From the NCBI GenBank assembly GCA_023512345.1, contig JAILZT010000028.1, forward strand, positions 1-64,000: a stretch of 64,000 nt of DNA. Reading direction: 5' to 3'. The position numbers and the translations under genes are program-made. This DNA comes from Paenibacillus sp. (lineage in GTDB: Bacteria; Bacillota; Bacilli; Paenibacillales; Paenibacillaceae). The notes below the pieces were generated by a model that searched no databases, was not told the DNA's origin, and was given only the letters and a program-made list of their open reading frames with translations. Below, one piece after another: positions 53,477 to 62,952 of this stretch. The stretch's first letter is position 1, and every line of letters starts with the position of its first letter.

Positions 53477-54886
53477 ATGGATATAGTAGCACTGTCTCGT
53501 TTACAATTTGCATCGACGACGATTTTTCATTATTTCTTTGTACCGGTGTCGATCGGGTTAGCACTTTTGATTGCAATTATGGAGACTATGTATGTAAGAA
53601 AAGGCGATGAAGAGTACAAAAGAATGGCTCAGTTCTGGGGTAAGCTATTCCTCATTAACTTTGCTGTAGGTGTAGTTACAGGGATATTGCAAGAATTCCA
53701 GTTCGGCATGAACTGGTCTGATTATTCACGCTTCGTCGGAGATGTATTTGGAGCTCCGCTTGCCATTGAAGCACTATTGGCCTTCTTCTTAGAGTCTACT
53801 TTTATCGGTCTGTGGATCTTTGGTTGGGATAAGGTATCCAAAAGAGTTCATCTCTTGTCAATTTGGATGGTGGCGCTCGGAACAATGCTATCCGCATTCT
53901 GGATTTTGGCGGCTAACTCATTCATGCAGCATCCTGTGGGCTTCGCGATTAATAATGGCCGGGCAGAAATGAATGATTTCTTCGCGCTTATTACCAACGG
54001 ACAATTGATCGTAGAATTTCCGCATACTGTACTGGCTGCCTATGCAACAGGAGCCTTCCTTATAACGGGTATCAGTGCATACAAACTGTTGAAGAAACAG
54101 GATGTATCCTTTTTCAAAAAATCGTTCGAGATTGCTGCGATTGTAGGTATTATTTCTTCTATTGGTGTAGCTGTAGCAGGACATGCTCAGGCTCAATACT
54201 TGGTTGAAACCCAACCTATGAAAATGGCAGCCTCAGAAGGCTTGTGGGGTAAAAGTGGCGATCCAGCACCTTGGACCGTATGGGCGAATATCGATCCCGA
54301 GAATAAAGTGAGCAGTGGCGAATTTAAAATTCCGTATTTACTCAGCTTTCTCTCTTACAGTAAGTTTTCCGGTGAAGTTAAAGGGATGAACGAGCTGCAA
54401 GCGGAGTATGAGCAAAAGTATGGTCCTGGGAATTACATTCCTCCTGTTCGTACAACGTTCTGGAGCTTCCGCATCATGGTTGCGGCAGGTACAGCTATGA
54501 TTTTTCTAGGCATGTATGCAATTTATCTAATGTGGCGTAAAAAAATGGACCGTCCGAACACTTGGTTTATGCGGTTCATGTTCTGGGGCTTGCTGCTTCC
54601 TCCAATCGCCAACACTGCAGGCTGGGTAATGACAGAGTTCGGACGTCAGCCATGGACCGTATTTGGTCTTATGCAGACTAAAGATAGCGTATCACCTAAT
54701 ATTACGAGTGGACAGGTGCTGTTCTCGGTAATTTCCTTTACAGTGATTTATGCAATACTTGGAGCAGTTCTGGTGGGTCTGTTCATTAAGGTGATCAAAA
54801 AAGGCCCTTATCACATGGACAATGATCATGATCACGGCGCATCACATGACCCATATAACAAGGAGGGATCCCATGCTTTCTCTTAA
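53477..54886 (+). CDS. cydA: Cytochrome bd oxidase subunit I
   Basis: A 469-residue haem-bearing subunit of the high-affinity quinol oxidase. Haem ligand His18 lies in RLQFASTTIFHYFFVPVS, and GRQPW is near residue 388. The Q-loop is the short Gram-positive type. The frame opens at 53453; AAGGGGAG favours the ATG at 53477. It overlaps cydB by 14 bases. Confidence 0.97.
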   Translation: MDIVALSRLQFASTTIFHYFFVPVSIGLALLIAIMETMYVRKGDEEYKRMAQFWGKLFLINFAVGVVTGILQEFQFGMNWSDYSRFVGDVFGAPLAIEALLAFFLESTFIGLWIFGWDKVSKRVHLLSIWMVALGTMLSAFWILAANSFMQHPVGFAINNGRAEMNDFFALITNGQLIVEFPHTVLAAYATGAFLITGISAYKLLKKQDVSFFKKSFEIAAIVGIISSIGVAVAGHAQAQYLVETQPMKMAASEGLWGKSGDPAPWTVWANIDPENKVSSGEFKIPYLLSFLSYSKFSGEVKGMNELQAEYEQKYGPGNYIPPVRTTFWSFRIMVAAGTAMIFLGMYAIYLMWRKKMDRPNTWFMRFMFWGLLLPPIANTAGWVMTEFGRQPWTVFGLMQTKDSVSPNITSGQVLFSVISFTVIYAILGAVLVGLFIKVIKKGPYHMDNDHDHGASHDPYNKEGSHAFS

Positions 54887-55889
54887 TGAACTGTGGTTTG
54901 TGCTGATTGCGGTACTTTTTGTAGGGTTTTTCTTTCTAGAGGGTTTTGACTTTGGGGTAGGGATGCAAACGCAGTTGTTAGCCAAGAATGATACGGAGCG
55001 TCGGGTTCTGATTAACTCCATTGGACCTTTCTGGGATGCAAACGAAGTGTGGCTGATAACCGGTGCCGGTGCGATGTTTGCTGCTTTTCCAGATTGGTAT
55101 GCTACATTGTTCAGTGGATTCTATATCCCATTTGTTTTTGCTCTACTGGCATTGATTGCCCGCGGTGTGGCCTTCGAATTCAGAGGCAAACGGGATTCGC
55201 TGGCTTGGAAAAGAACTTGGGATGCCTGCATCTTCTTCGGCAGCATTCTCCCGCCGTTCCTGCTAGCTGTAGTGTTCGCAAGCTTCATTAAAGGCCTGCC
55301 CATTGATGCAGACATGCAGATGTACGCAGGATTTACGGATATAGTTAATGTATATACAGTAGTTGCTGGAATTACAGTAGTTATGTTGTGCTTGGTACAT
55401 GGACTGATGTTCACAACCCTGCGCACAGTCGGCGACCTGCAGATCCGTGCACGTAAGCTGGCGCAGAAATTGCTGCTTCCGCTGGGCGCGCTGCTGCTCA
55501 CTTTTGTAATCATGACCTATTTCATGACTGATATATTTGAAGTTCGGGGAACGGTGCTTCTAATTGTAGTAATATTGGGTATTATTGCTTATGTACTCGG
55601 TGGATATTTCATGACGAACAAAAAAGATGCTTGGGCGTTTGGGATGACGGGGGCTGTTATGGCCTTATCGGTAGCTTCGATCTTTATCGGACTCTTCCCA
55701 AGGGTTATGATCAGCTCCATCGATCAAGCCTTTAATCTGACAATCACCAACGCTGCCTCTGGACATTATTCTCTGAAGGTAATGACGATTGTTGCGCTTA
55801 CCATGCTTCCGTTCGTTCTGGGATATCAGATTTGGAGCTACTTTATCTTTCACAAACGGATTAATGAGAAGGAGCATCTTGAATACTAA
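54873..55889 (+). CDS. cydB: Cytochrome bd oxidase subunit II
   Basis: A 338-residue polytopic membrane protein (LNELWFVLIAVLFVGFFFLEGFDFGVG ... FWDANEVWLITGAGAMFAAFPDWYA), the CydB signature. The frame opens at 54822, but AAGGAGGG serves the ATG at 54873. Its TAA shares its last base with the ATG of the next gene. Confidence 0.97.
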   Translation: MLSLNELWFVLIAVLFVGFFFLEGFDFGVGMQTQLLAKNDTERRVLINSIGPFWDANEVWLITGAGAMFAAFPDWYATLFSGFYIPFVFALLALIARGVAFEFRGKRDSLAWKRTWDACIFFGSILPPFLLAVVFASFIKGLPIDADMQMYAGFTDIVNVYTVVAGITVVMLCLVHGLMFTTLRTVGDLQIRARKLAQKLLLPLGALLLTFVIMTYFMTDIFEVRGTVLLIVVILGIIAYVLGGYFMTNKKDAWAFGMTGAVMALSVASIFIGLFPRVMISSIDQAFNLTITNAASGHYSLKVMTIVALTMLPFVLGYQIWSYFIFHKRINEKEHLEY

Positions 55890-57625
55890 TGGATAAAAAT
55901 TTGCTTGGGTACAAAGGAGTTAAGCCGGTTTTTCTAATCGTGGGCTTCCTTACCCTGGTGCAAAGCTTATCTATTCTCTTGCTGGCCAAGTGGCTGGCAG
56001 AGGTCATCTCTGCGCTGTTTGCGGGAGAACCGCTGAAGGAACAATGGGGCATTGCGCTATTGTTCCTTCTTGCGTTTCTTGTACGCCATGCATGTGCCAT
56101 GCTGATGAGCCATGTCTCATACCGCTTTGCGGAAGCAACCGGCAGCAGCATGCGCAAGGAAATGATGGATAAGCTGTTCCAGTTGGGGCCCCGCATGGTA
56201 GGCGACCGTGGAACCGGGAATCTGGTTACGCTTGTATTGGAGGGAGTTACAAAGTTCCGTACCTATCTGGAGCTTATTATCCCACGAATGGTAGGAATGT
56301 CGGTAACCCCAATCCTGCTGCTTCTGTATATCTTTACTCAGGATACAACAAGCGGTATTATCCTTGCGGTTACGATGCCTATTATTATTGTTTTTATGAT
56401 ATTGATCGGGATGACGGCGCGTAAGCAGATGGACCGCCAGCTGAAATCTTATCGGACATTATCTAATCACTTTGTGGATTCGCTGCGTGGATTGGAGACT
56501 CTGAAATTTCTGGGACGAAGCCGCAGTCATAGTGAGAGCATTGCAACGGTAAGCGACCGTTATCGGTCGGCTACTATGCGTACACTGCGTGTTGCCTTTT
56601 TGTCGTCGTTTGCACTCGACTTCTTCACGATGCTGTCTGTTGCATCGGTCGCTGTAAGCTTAGGGCTGAGACTGGTTAATGAACAGATGACACTGGTTAC
56701 AGGTCTAACGATCCTAATTCTGGCACCGGAATATTTCCTGCCTGTTCGGCTGGTAGGTGCAGATTTCCATGCCACATTGGATGGGAAGGAAGCAGGGGAA
56801 GCCATGAAGAGCATCATTGACCGAGACACAGTGAAGGCTGTAGTGCTGGAGCATGGGAGTGACAAACATGTATTTGCTTGGCATAAAGACACTGAATTAG
56901 CGCTGAATGATATTGGTGTGGATTATGGAGAGGGTGGAGTTTCTTCGCTCTCAGGAGTTAGTCTGAAGTTTGCAGGTGCTAGTAAAGTGGGAATCATCGG
57001 AGAGAGCGGTGCGGGTAAGTCTACGCTAGTAGATATATTGGGTGGTTTCCTTCATCCTACATCCGGTGCTATTTCTATCAATGGAACACTTGTCAGCGGA
57101 TTGACGGATGAGGACTGGCGGAAACAGACCTCATATATTCCACAAAGGCCGTATATCTTCAGCGGGACGCTGGCGGATAATGTGCGCTTTTATTATCCAG
57201 AAGCATCCATGCAGGATGTAAGCAGAGTGGTAGAGGCAGCCGGATTAACGAAGCTGGTGTCCTCACTGCCTAATGGACTGGATGAAATGATCGGTGGAGG
57301 TGGACGCTCACTCAGTGGAGGGCAGGAGCAGCGTGTTGCTTTGGCGCGTGCCTTGCTTAGCAGCCGTCCGATTATGCTGCTGGACGAACCAACCGCCCAT
57401 CTCGACATCGAGACAGAATATGAGTTGAAAGAAACGATGCTGCCGCTTTTTGCAGGGAAGCTTGTGTTTCTGGCTACGCATCGGTTGCACTGGATGATCG
57501 ATATGGACGTTATTGTGGTGATGCACCAGGGGCAAGTGGCTGAGATCGGTACACACCGGGAGCTGGTCGCCCGTAAGGGTGCCTATTATGAGCTAATTCA
57601 ATCGCAATTGGAGGGAATCCATTGA
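55889..57625 (+). CDS. cydD: Thiol-reductant ABC exporter subunit CydD
   Basis: A 578-residue half-transporter: six membrane segments (about 12-310) and an ABC domain with GESGAGKSTL near 373, LSGGQEQRVALARALL near 478 and LLLDEPTAHLD near 500. With CydC it exports cysteine/glutathione and is needed for bd oxidase assembly. Bacillus names the first of the pair cydC. Confidence 0.9.
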   Translation: MDKNLLGYKGVKPVFLIVGFLTLVQSLSILLLAKWLAEVISALFAGEPLKEQWGIALLFLLAFLVRHACAMLMSHVSYRFAEATGSSMRKEMMDKLFQLGPRMVGDRGTGNLVTLVLEGVTKFRTYLELIIPRMVGMSVTPILLLLYIFTQDTTSGIILAVTMPIIIVFMILIGMTARKQMDRQLKSYRTLSNHFVDSLRGLETLKFLGRSRSHSESIATVSDRYRSATMRTLRVAFLSSFALDFFTMLSVASVAVSLGLRLVNEQMTLVTGLTILILAPEYFLPVRLVGADFHATLDGKEAGEAMKSIIDRDTVKAVVLEHGSDKHVFAWHKDTELALNDIGVDYGEGGVSSLSGVSLKFAGASKVGIIGESGAGKSTLVDILGGFLHPTSGAISINGTLVSGLTDEDWRKQTSYIPQRPYIFSGTLADNVRFYYPEASMQDVSRVVEAAGLTKLVSSLPNGLDEMIGGGGRSLSGGQEQRVALARALLSSRPIMLLDEPTAHLDIETEYELKETMLPLFAGKLVFLATHRLHWMIDMDVIVVMHQGQVAEIGTHRELVARKGAYYELIQSQLEGIH

Positions 57626-59412
57626 AACGTGAAGTATGGTTTGCCCCATATATATCGCCGTACTTTTGGCGGTTTCTACTCATAATTGTGCTGGGTGCGC
57701 TGACGGTCTTCTCCGCATCGTCTCTGATGTATACATCAGGATTTCTAATCTCGAAGGCGTCCATTCCCCCCGAAAATATTCTAATGATCTATGTGCCGAT
57801 AGTGGGTGTACGTACCTTTGGGACGAGCCGCGCTGTAATCCACTATGTGGAACGTCTGGTGGGGCATGATACGATTTTGCGGATTCTTTCTAAAATGCGT
57901 GTACGCCTATACAATATCCTGGAGCCGCAGGCACTGTTCTTGTCCTCGCGTTTCCGTACGGGTGATATTCTTGGCATGCTTGCAGATGATATTGAATATT
58001 TGCAAAATGTATATCTGCGTACGGTATTTCCAAGTGTAATCGCCTTGTTATTGTATGCTGCAGCGGTTATTTCGCTGGGAACGTTCGATATTGCTTTTGC
58101 GCTGTTGATGGCATTGTATATTCTGGTATTGGTAGTTGTCCTGCCGTTAATTTCACTGCTGTTCACACAAAAGCGTCAGCGCGAAGTGAAGCAAGAGCGC
58201 AATCGACTTTATCAGAAGCTAACGGATGCTGTTCTGGGTATGGGTGATTGGGTGATCAGTGGACGACAAGGACAGTTCGTGGAAACCTACGAAGCGGATG
58301 AAAAAATGGTAGCCCGTACCGATGCTGCTCTTCGTAACTGGGCTCGTGTACGTATGTTCATTGGGCAGGCGATCGTTGGGGTTGGAGTTCTTTCCCTGCT
58401 GTATTGGGCGGCGGGACAGTATGCTGACGGTGCTATAGCAGGTACGCTTATTGCTGCATTTGTATTAGTAGTGTTCCCAGTGGCAGATGCTTTTCTGCCC
58501 GTATCTGAAGCCGTGGAGAAAATCCCGCAGTACCGCAACTCCCTAGAGCGACTGTCTAGGGTGGAAGTAGAAGAGGAAAGTGAACTGGTAACTAAGCTGC
58601 AGCCTGAAGAAACAGAGACTCACAGTAAGATAGAGGGTGCTGCTACAGCAACACTAAATGCAGGTATTGCACACATTCAGCTGAAAAATGTTGGATACCG
58701 CTATGGAGCGAGTGAAAGTGATGAATGGTCCATTCGTGATTTGAACCTCGACATTCCACAGGGTAAAAAAATCGCCATCATTGGTCGAAGTGGTGCTGGG
58801 AAATCGACACTGCTAAAAGTCATTCAAGGCGTGATTAAGCCTTCTATCGGGTCGGCTGTTATTAACGGTATTGACGCAGCAGCTTATGGGGAAAAGATCC
58901 CTTCCATTATCTCTGTGTTGAACCAAAGCCCACATCTCTTCGATACTACGGTAGCTAATAATATTCGATTGGGAGACCCTGATGCTTCCGATGAAGCGAT
59001 TAAGGAAGCGGGACTGATGGCAAAGCTGGATACGCTGATCTCGTCACTGCCGGAGGGATATAATACGCCTGTCCGTGAAGCGGGACAACGTTTCTCTGGT
59101 GGAGAACGGCAGCGAATAGCGTTGGCCAGAATACTGCTGCAAAATACGCCAGTCGTTGTGCTGGATGAACCCACCGTTGGACTGGATCCGCGGACTGAGC
59201 GTGAGCTGCTGGCTACCATTTTTGCGGCGATGGCTGGAAAAACGCTGGTCTGGGTAACGCATCACCTGGTGGGTGCAGAGCAGATGGACGAAGTCATTTT
59301 CATGGAAAATGGAGCTGTTGAAATGCGCGGTACGCATGCTGAGTTGATGGAACGTGAGCCGCGGTATCGCCGACTATATGAGTTGGATCGGCCAGTGGAG
59401 TTTCTGGGATGA
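57622..59412 (+). CDS. cydC: Thiol-reductant ABC exporter subunit CydC
   Basis: A 596-residue half-transporter with an N-terminal membrane domain (MYTSGFLISKASIPPENIL, ...GTSRAVIHYVERLVGHDTILR typical of CydC) and an ABC domain: GRSGAGKSTLL near 393, FSGGERQRIALARILL near 490 and VVLDEPTVGLD. Four-base overlap with cydD; last gene of the operon. Confidence 0.9.
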   Translation: MKREVWFAPYISPYFWRFLLIIVLGALTVFSASSLMYTSGFLISKASIPPENILMIYVPIVGVRTFGTSRAVIHYVERLVGHDTILRILSKMRVRLYNILEPQALFLSSRFRTGDILGMLADDIEYLQNVYLRTVFPSVIALLLYAAAVISLGTFDIAFALLMALYILVLVVVLPLISLLFTQKRQREVKQERNRLYQKLTDAVLGMGDWVISGRQGQFVETYEADEKMVARTDAALRNWARVRMFIGQAIVGVGVLSLLYWAAGQYADGAIAGTLIAAFVLVVFPVADAFLPVSEAVEKIPQYRNSLERLSRVEVEEESELVTKLQPEETETHSKIEGAATATLNAGIAHIQLKNVGYRYGASESDEWSIRDLNLDIPQGKKIAIIGRSGAGKSTLLKVIQGVIKPSIGSAVINGIDAAAYGEKIPSIISVLNQSPHLFDTTVANNIRLGDPDASDEAIKEAGLMAKLDTLISSLPEGYNTPVREAGQRFSGGERQRIALARILLQNTPVVVLDEPTVGLDPRTERELLATIFAAMAGKTLVWVTHHLVGAEQMDEVIFMENGAVEMRGTHAELMEREPRYRRLYELDRPVEFLG

Positions 59413-59426
59413 AGTAAATAAAAAGG

Positions 59427-59467
59427 AAGGCTTCTTTTACCTGTAGTGTGGGTGAAGGAGCCTTTTT
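59427..59467 (+). terminator. cyd operon terminator
   Basis: AAGGCT-CTT-ACC pairs with GGT-AAG-AGCCTT, then TTTTT. Confidence 0.85.
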
Positions 59468-59621
59468 ATGTGGGCATTTGAATAGCAATCGGTTCCATCG
59501 GATAAACTTGAAGAACGAACAGTCGGAAACCGCAGGATTGTAGTTCCCTTTTCCATAGAATTATGGTAGAACAATAGTAGTAGTATTACACCGCAGCGGC
59601 ACAGAAAGGGATGCTTGGTTG

Positions 59622-59789
59622 ATGTATGTAGTGTGTAAGGAACATGTAGAGTTAGCTATTGATATGTTTGTGGACGAATATGAAGATGCACCAGACGTTG
59701 TAGATTTGAAGGAGACGGAATTCTCAGACTGGGACCCGCCGGCAAAGTGCACAGAATGTGATAAGAATGCGGAGTATTTGGTGGTCTAA
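59622..59789 (+). CDS. CxxH/CxxC small protein
   Basis: A 55-residue acidic protein, MYVVCKEHVELAIDMF ... CTECDKNAEYLVV. The CKEH and CTEC pairs, presumably a zinc site, match the CxxH/CxxC protein family (BA_5709 type) that sits near rlmH in Bacillus-like genomes. AAAGGG lies 11 bases before the ATG; a TTG one codon earlier is an alternative. Function is unknown. Confidence 0.8.
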   Translation: MYVVCKEHVELAIDMFVDEYEDAPDVVDLKETEFSDWDPPAKCTECDKNAEYLVV

Positions 59790-59844
59790 GCGTTGAATTA
59801 GGACAGATGAACACGAACTGACAAATAGAATATGAATATTTCTA

Positions 59845-59894
59845 CGAGAAACGGATACCATCCCATTGAGGACGGCAAAGCCGTTTCTTTTTGC
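59845..59894 (+). repeat. Palindromic intergenic repeat, copy after the CxxH/CxxC gene
   Basis: AGAAACGG (59847-59854) pairs with CCGTTTCT (about 59881-59888), inner TCC...GGA, followed by TTTTTGC. It is about 80% identical to 12621-12670 and may work as the terminator of the preceding small gene. Confidence 0.65.
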
Positions 59895-59985
59895 GTTACA
59901 AATAAGTATATATATTTAATACCTTTAAATCCATAAAATGTAATGCTATGCTTTTTAAAAAAGCGAAAGTGAGTGGTGATTACTA

Positions 59986-60942
59986 TTGGCTGCAACTGAG
60001 ATCCGGAATTATCAAGCGGCGGATTTGCCGTTACTAGGGGAGCTTTACAACGCAGTAAATACTAGAGAGAATGTTACCTTTTGGTGGGTAGGAGAAGAGT
60101 CGAATTGGGAGAATGTCTACTGTGCATTTGAAGGGGAGAAAATGATAGCAAAGGGACAGGTAGAGGTTTTTAATATAGTTCCTCCCGGCCGTTCATCTGA
60201 CAACAAACATAATGTATTTATTAATCTTAGGACGATCCCGGAGAGGGAAGAGGATTATGAATTAATGGACAGCCTGTATGGATATCTGCTCTCACGTGCC
60301 CAACAGCTTAAAGAATCTTTTCCCGGACCATACTCTACTCTCTTGTGTGTAGGGAACGATTCCTCGGACCGCGTGAATAACCAGTATTTCGCGCAGCATA
60401 AAGGGTTCAGCCATTTTAAAAGCTTGTATTCTATGGAGCGTGATCTTACCGAATCTATCCAACCACTTGAACTCGAGGAAGGGTATGACTTTACCTATTG
60501 GTTGATGGAGACAGAGCGTATGGAGCAAGACTATTTGGAATTAGAAGCTGAGGTGTGGCCGGATAGTGCACTTGGAAACAGCAGACTGGCTCAGTACAAG
60601 CAAAACCCCCTATGGACTGCAATGGTTATCCGTCAGGGAGAACATATTGTCGGTAGCACCATGGCCTGGAAAAGCGAAGATATAGAAGAGACGAGAGAAG
60701 TTGAGGGAGCCGAAGGCCTTGCAGGAGTCGGGGTTGTGGAGGATGTATTTGTTAGAGAGCCGTGGAGAAAACGCGGACTAGCCAAGTATTTGCTTGTTCA
60801 AGCCTTATCTTATTTGAAAGAGCAAAACCTCGCCCGTGCAGAGTTAGTGGTACTCTCAACGAATGATTCGGCATTATCCTTGTATACTTCCGTTGGATTC
60901 CGTGTATCTTCTGAGGAAATTAGGTATTGTATTGAGATTTAA
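59986..60942 (+). CDS. GNAT-family N-acetyltransferase
   Basis: A 318-residue protein with two GNAT-like halves. The N-terminal half (1-150) is degenerate; the C-terminal half has the acetyl-CoA loop VVEDVFVREPWRKRGLAKYLLVQAL near 245-270 and ends with STNDSALSLYTSVGF. The start is TTG at 59986 after GGTGAT. The substrate is unknown. Confidence 0.85.
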   Translation: MAATEIRNYQAADLPLLGELYNAVNTRENVTFWWVGEESNWENVYCAFEGEKMIAKGQVEVFNIVPPGRSSDNKHNVFINLRTIPEREEDYELMDSLYGYLLSRAQQLKESFPGPYSTLLCVGNDSSDRVNNQYFAQHKGFSHFKSLYSMERDLTESIQPLELEEGYDFTYWLMETERMEQDYLELEAEVWPDSALGNSRLAQYKQNPLWTAMVIRQGEHIVGSTMAWKSEDIEETREVEGAEGLAGVGVVEDVFVREPWRKRGLAKYLLVQALSYLKEQNLARAELVVLSTNDSALSLYTSVGFRVSSEEIRYCIEI

Positions 60943-60960
60943 TTCATCCTGTAGAATGTG

Positions 60961-61001
60961 AAAAGCGTTGCCCGATCAGAACTCGGAGCAGCGCTTTTTT
61001 T
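60961..61001 (+). terminator. GNAT gene terminator
   Basis: AAAAGCG (60961-60967) pairs with CGCTTTT (60992-60998), then T-rich. Confidence 0.8.
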
Positions 61002-61106
61002 CGTTGGCCTATCGTATGTTAAACTAAAGGAACTCTTGGAATGGGTAATAACTATCATGAACGAATTCAATGGAACCTTTGATAAACATCACCGGGAGGT
61101 ATTGAT

Positions 61107-61949
61107 ATGACACAAACCATGGATACATCCACACCCTTAGAGACACCGGACGAACTGCGAGCAGCACTAGCAGAAGTTGCAAGGTGGGAGAAGTCGCAAA
61201 ACCAGTTGATGATCTGGGATCGCGTGATGCGCCTCCCGTTCAAGCTGCTGGATAAGATTACACCCAAGATTATTAGCGATAAAATAGGTCTGGTATTGGA
61301 CGAGCTGGGCAGCTATATCCAAAACGGAGGCAATTACCTAGTCGCTGGCCGTAAGGTAGGCACACTTATGTCTGCCCAAAGTGTAGCTGCTGGAGGTCAG
61401 GAGACGGGACCGTATCCTTTATCTGTCATGAACGCTACCGCTCTGCAGCTATCCCATAGCCGCCGTAATTTTGCAACTGCGCAAGGAGCAACTACCGGAT
61501 TTGGAGGTCTGTTCACGCTTGCTGCTGATATTCCAGCCACACTTGGCTTGTCTCTGAAGGTTATTCAGGAGATTGGCCTATGTTATGGTTATGACCCTAC
61601 AGATAAGACAGAAAGAATATTTACAGTGAAGGTTATGCAGTTCGCCATGTCTGACATCGTTGGCAAAAGGACGATCCTTGAAGAATTAAATTTGCAGACA
61701 GGTGGAGATGGTGATATCACGGCTGGAACAAATGCTGCTATCTCCAAAATACAAGGCTGGAGAGAAGTTATCACCGTCTATCGCGACAACTGGGGCTTGA
61801 AAAAGATGCTGCAGGCTATTCCGGTGGCGGGCATGTTTTTTGGCGCATATACCAATCGCAAAACGCTGGAGGAAGTAGCGGAAGCCGCTCGTATGCTGTA
61901 TCGTAAAAGAAGGATTCTGGATCGGTTGGGGAAGAGCGAGAGAGTATGA
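61107..61949 (+). CDS. EcsC family protein
   Basis: A 280-residue protein of the EcsC family (LVAGRKVGTLMSAQSVAAGGQETGP ... TTGFGGLFTLAADIPATLGLSLKVIQEIGLCYGYDP). The central glycine/alanine-rich hydrophobic stretch may be membrane-associated. In Bacillus EcsC is encoded with the EcsAB exporter, but no transporter is adjacent here. GGGAGGTATTG precedes the ATG. Confidence 0.8.
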   Translation: MTQTMDTSTPLETPDELRAALAEVARWEKSQNQLMIWDRVMRLPFKLLDKITPKIISDKIGLVLDELGSYIQNGGNYLVAGRKVGTLMSAQSVAAGGQETGPYPLSVMNATALQLSHSRRNFATAQGATTGFGGLFTLAADIPATLGLSLKVIQEIGLCYGYDPTDKTERIFTVKVMQFAMSDIVGKRTILEELNLQTGGDGDITAGTNAAISKIQGWREVITVYRDNWGLKKMLQAIPVAGMFFGAYTNRKTLEEVAEAARMLYRKRRILDRLGKSERV

Positions 61950-61951
61950 GG

Positions 61952-62006
61952 GAAGAATGAAGAATGAAGAATGAAGTGAAGAGTGAAGAGTGAAGAATGA
62001 GAAATG
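61952..62006 (+). repeat. Heptamer repeat tract
   Basis: Units GAAGAAT, GAAGAAT, GAAGAAT, GAAGT, GAAGAGT, GAAGAGT, GAAGAAT follow the EcsC stop codon directly; a 7-base tandem repeat with one deletion and point variants. It encodes nothing recognisable. Confidence 0.8.
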
Positions 62007-62048
62007 TAGGAGTAATAATATAGGTAATAGGTGGGGGAATTTTAATTT

Positions 62049-62528
62049 ATGCTTATTCAAATTATCGGCGTAGGCAAATTGAAGGAAAAGTATTTGATGG
62101 ACGGCATCGCGGAGTATGCCAAACGGCTTACGCCATACCTCAAGTTCCAAGTGATTGAGGTGGCGGATGAAAAAGCACCCGACTCTCTGAGCGAAGCTGA
62201 GGTCGGGATGGTTAAGGCGCGCGAGGGCGAACGTATCCTCGCGCAGATAAAGAGCGAGGCGCATGTCATTGCGCTCGCGATCGACGGCAAGCTCTGGAGC
62301 TCGGAAGAGCTTGCCGGAGAGATCGACAGGCTCGGCACCTATGGGACGAGCCATGTCGTCTTCGTCATCGGAGGGAGCCACGGGCTCTCCGATGACGTGA
62401 TGCGCCGCGCGCAGCAGCGCATGAGCTTCGGGCGCATGACGCTGCCCCACCAGCTCATGCGCCTGGTTTTGGTGGAGCAGATTTATCGCGCGGTGAAGAT
62501 AAATCGGGGGGAACCGTATCATAAATAA
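62049..62528 (+). CDS. rlmH: 23S rRNA pseudouridine(1915)-N3 methyltransferase
   Basis: A 159-residue SPOUT methyltransferase (LIQIIGVGKLKEKYLMDGIAEYAKRL ... FVIGGSHGLSDDVMRRAQQRMSFGRMTLPHQLMRLVLVEQIYRA ... EPYHK), full length. GC is about 63% over 62161-62460 by hand count against about 45-50% in the genes before it, with strong G/C third positions, so the body of the gene differs from its neighbours. The start has a weak GGGGGAA site. Its 3' end is the SCC attachment site in staphylococci. Confidence 0.96.
   Translation: MLIQIIGVGKLKEKYLMDGIAEYAKRLTPYLKFQVIEVADEKAPDSLSEAEVGMVKAREGERILAQIKSEAHVIALAIDGKLWSSEELAGEIDRLGTYGTSHVVFVIGGSHGLSDDVMRRAQQRMSFGRMTLPHQLMRLVLVEQIYRAVKINRGEPYHK
62511..62528 (+). 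other. Candidate attachment site at the rlmH 3' end
   Basis: GAACCGTATCATAAATAA closely resembles the staphylococcal attB core (GAAGCRTATCATAAATGA). DNA becomes very AT-rich right after it. The matching right-hand repeat would be outside the window, so integration is inferred. The 184 bases from 62529 to the next gene show no other feature. Confidence 0.45.
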
Positions 62529-62712
62529 CGGCTAAATTTTTTGTTGAAAATATAAATAAGCATTCAATTAGAAGATAGATTTTGGTGGAGAAAATATTTA
62601 ATCAGTAGAATTTGCAATAAATTAAGTCAAGATATCTTCCGACGCATATATAAATAGATATTTCTGGGTTTAATGGCATATGGTATCATGTACTTAAATG
62701 GAAGGTGATTAT

Positions 62713-62952
62713 ATGACTTTTTCTGCAATTAAAGATGCAATGAGGTCATTGAGGCAACTATATATTGACTCTAAAGAGGTAGAAGTACTTTTTTTGGATG
62801 AGCTTACTGAGACAATCGAAGTTAGGTATATCAAAACTGGTACAGTCACTTTCGTGACAAAATCATCTTTAAGTGAATATGGAATGAAAGCTAAGACTAT
62901 TGTGTTAGAAGATTTATTAATTCTTCGATATAGAGAGGTTACAGATGTATAA
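62713..62952 (+). CDS. Small protein of the rlmH-linked island
   Basis: A 79-residue protein (TFSAIKDAMRSLRQLYIDSKEVEVLFLDELTETIEVRYIKTGTVTFVTKSSLSEYGMKAKTIVLEDLLILRY). The frame opens at 62698, but GGAAGGTGA is inside that extension and serves the ATG at 62713. It overlaps the next gene by eight bases, so it is part of the same operon. No family was recognised; the mixed helix/strand pattern with hydrophilic ends suggests a small cytosolic partner of the two genes downstream. Confidence 0.7.
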   Translation: MTFSAIKDAMRSLRQLYIDSKEVEVLFLDELTETIEVRYIKTGTVTFVTKSSLSEYGMKAKTIVLEDLLILRYREVTDV

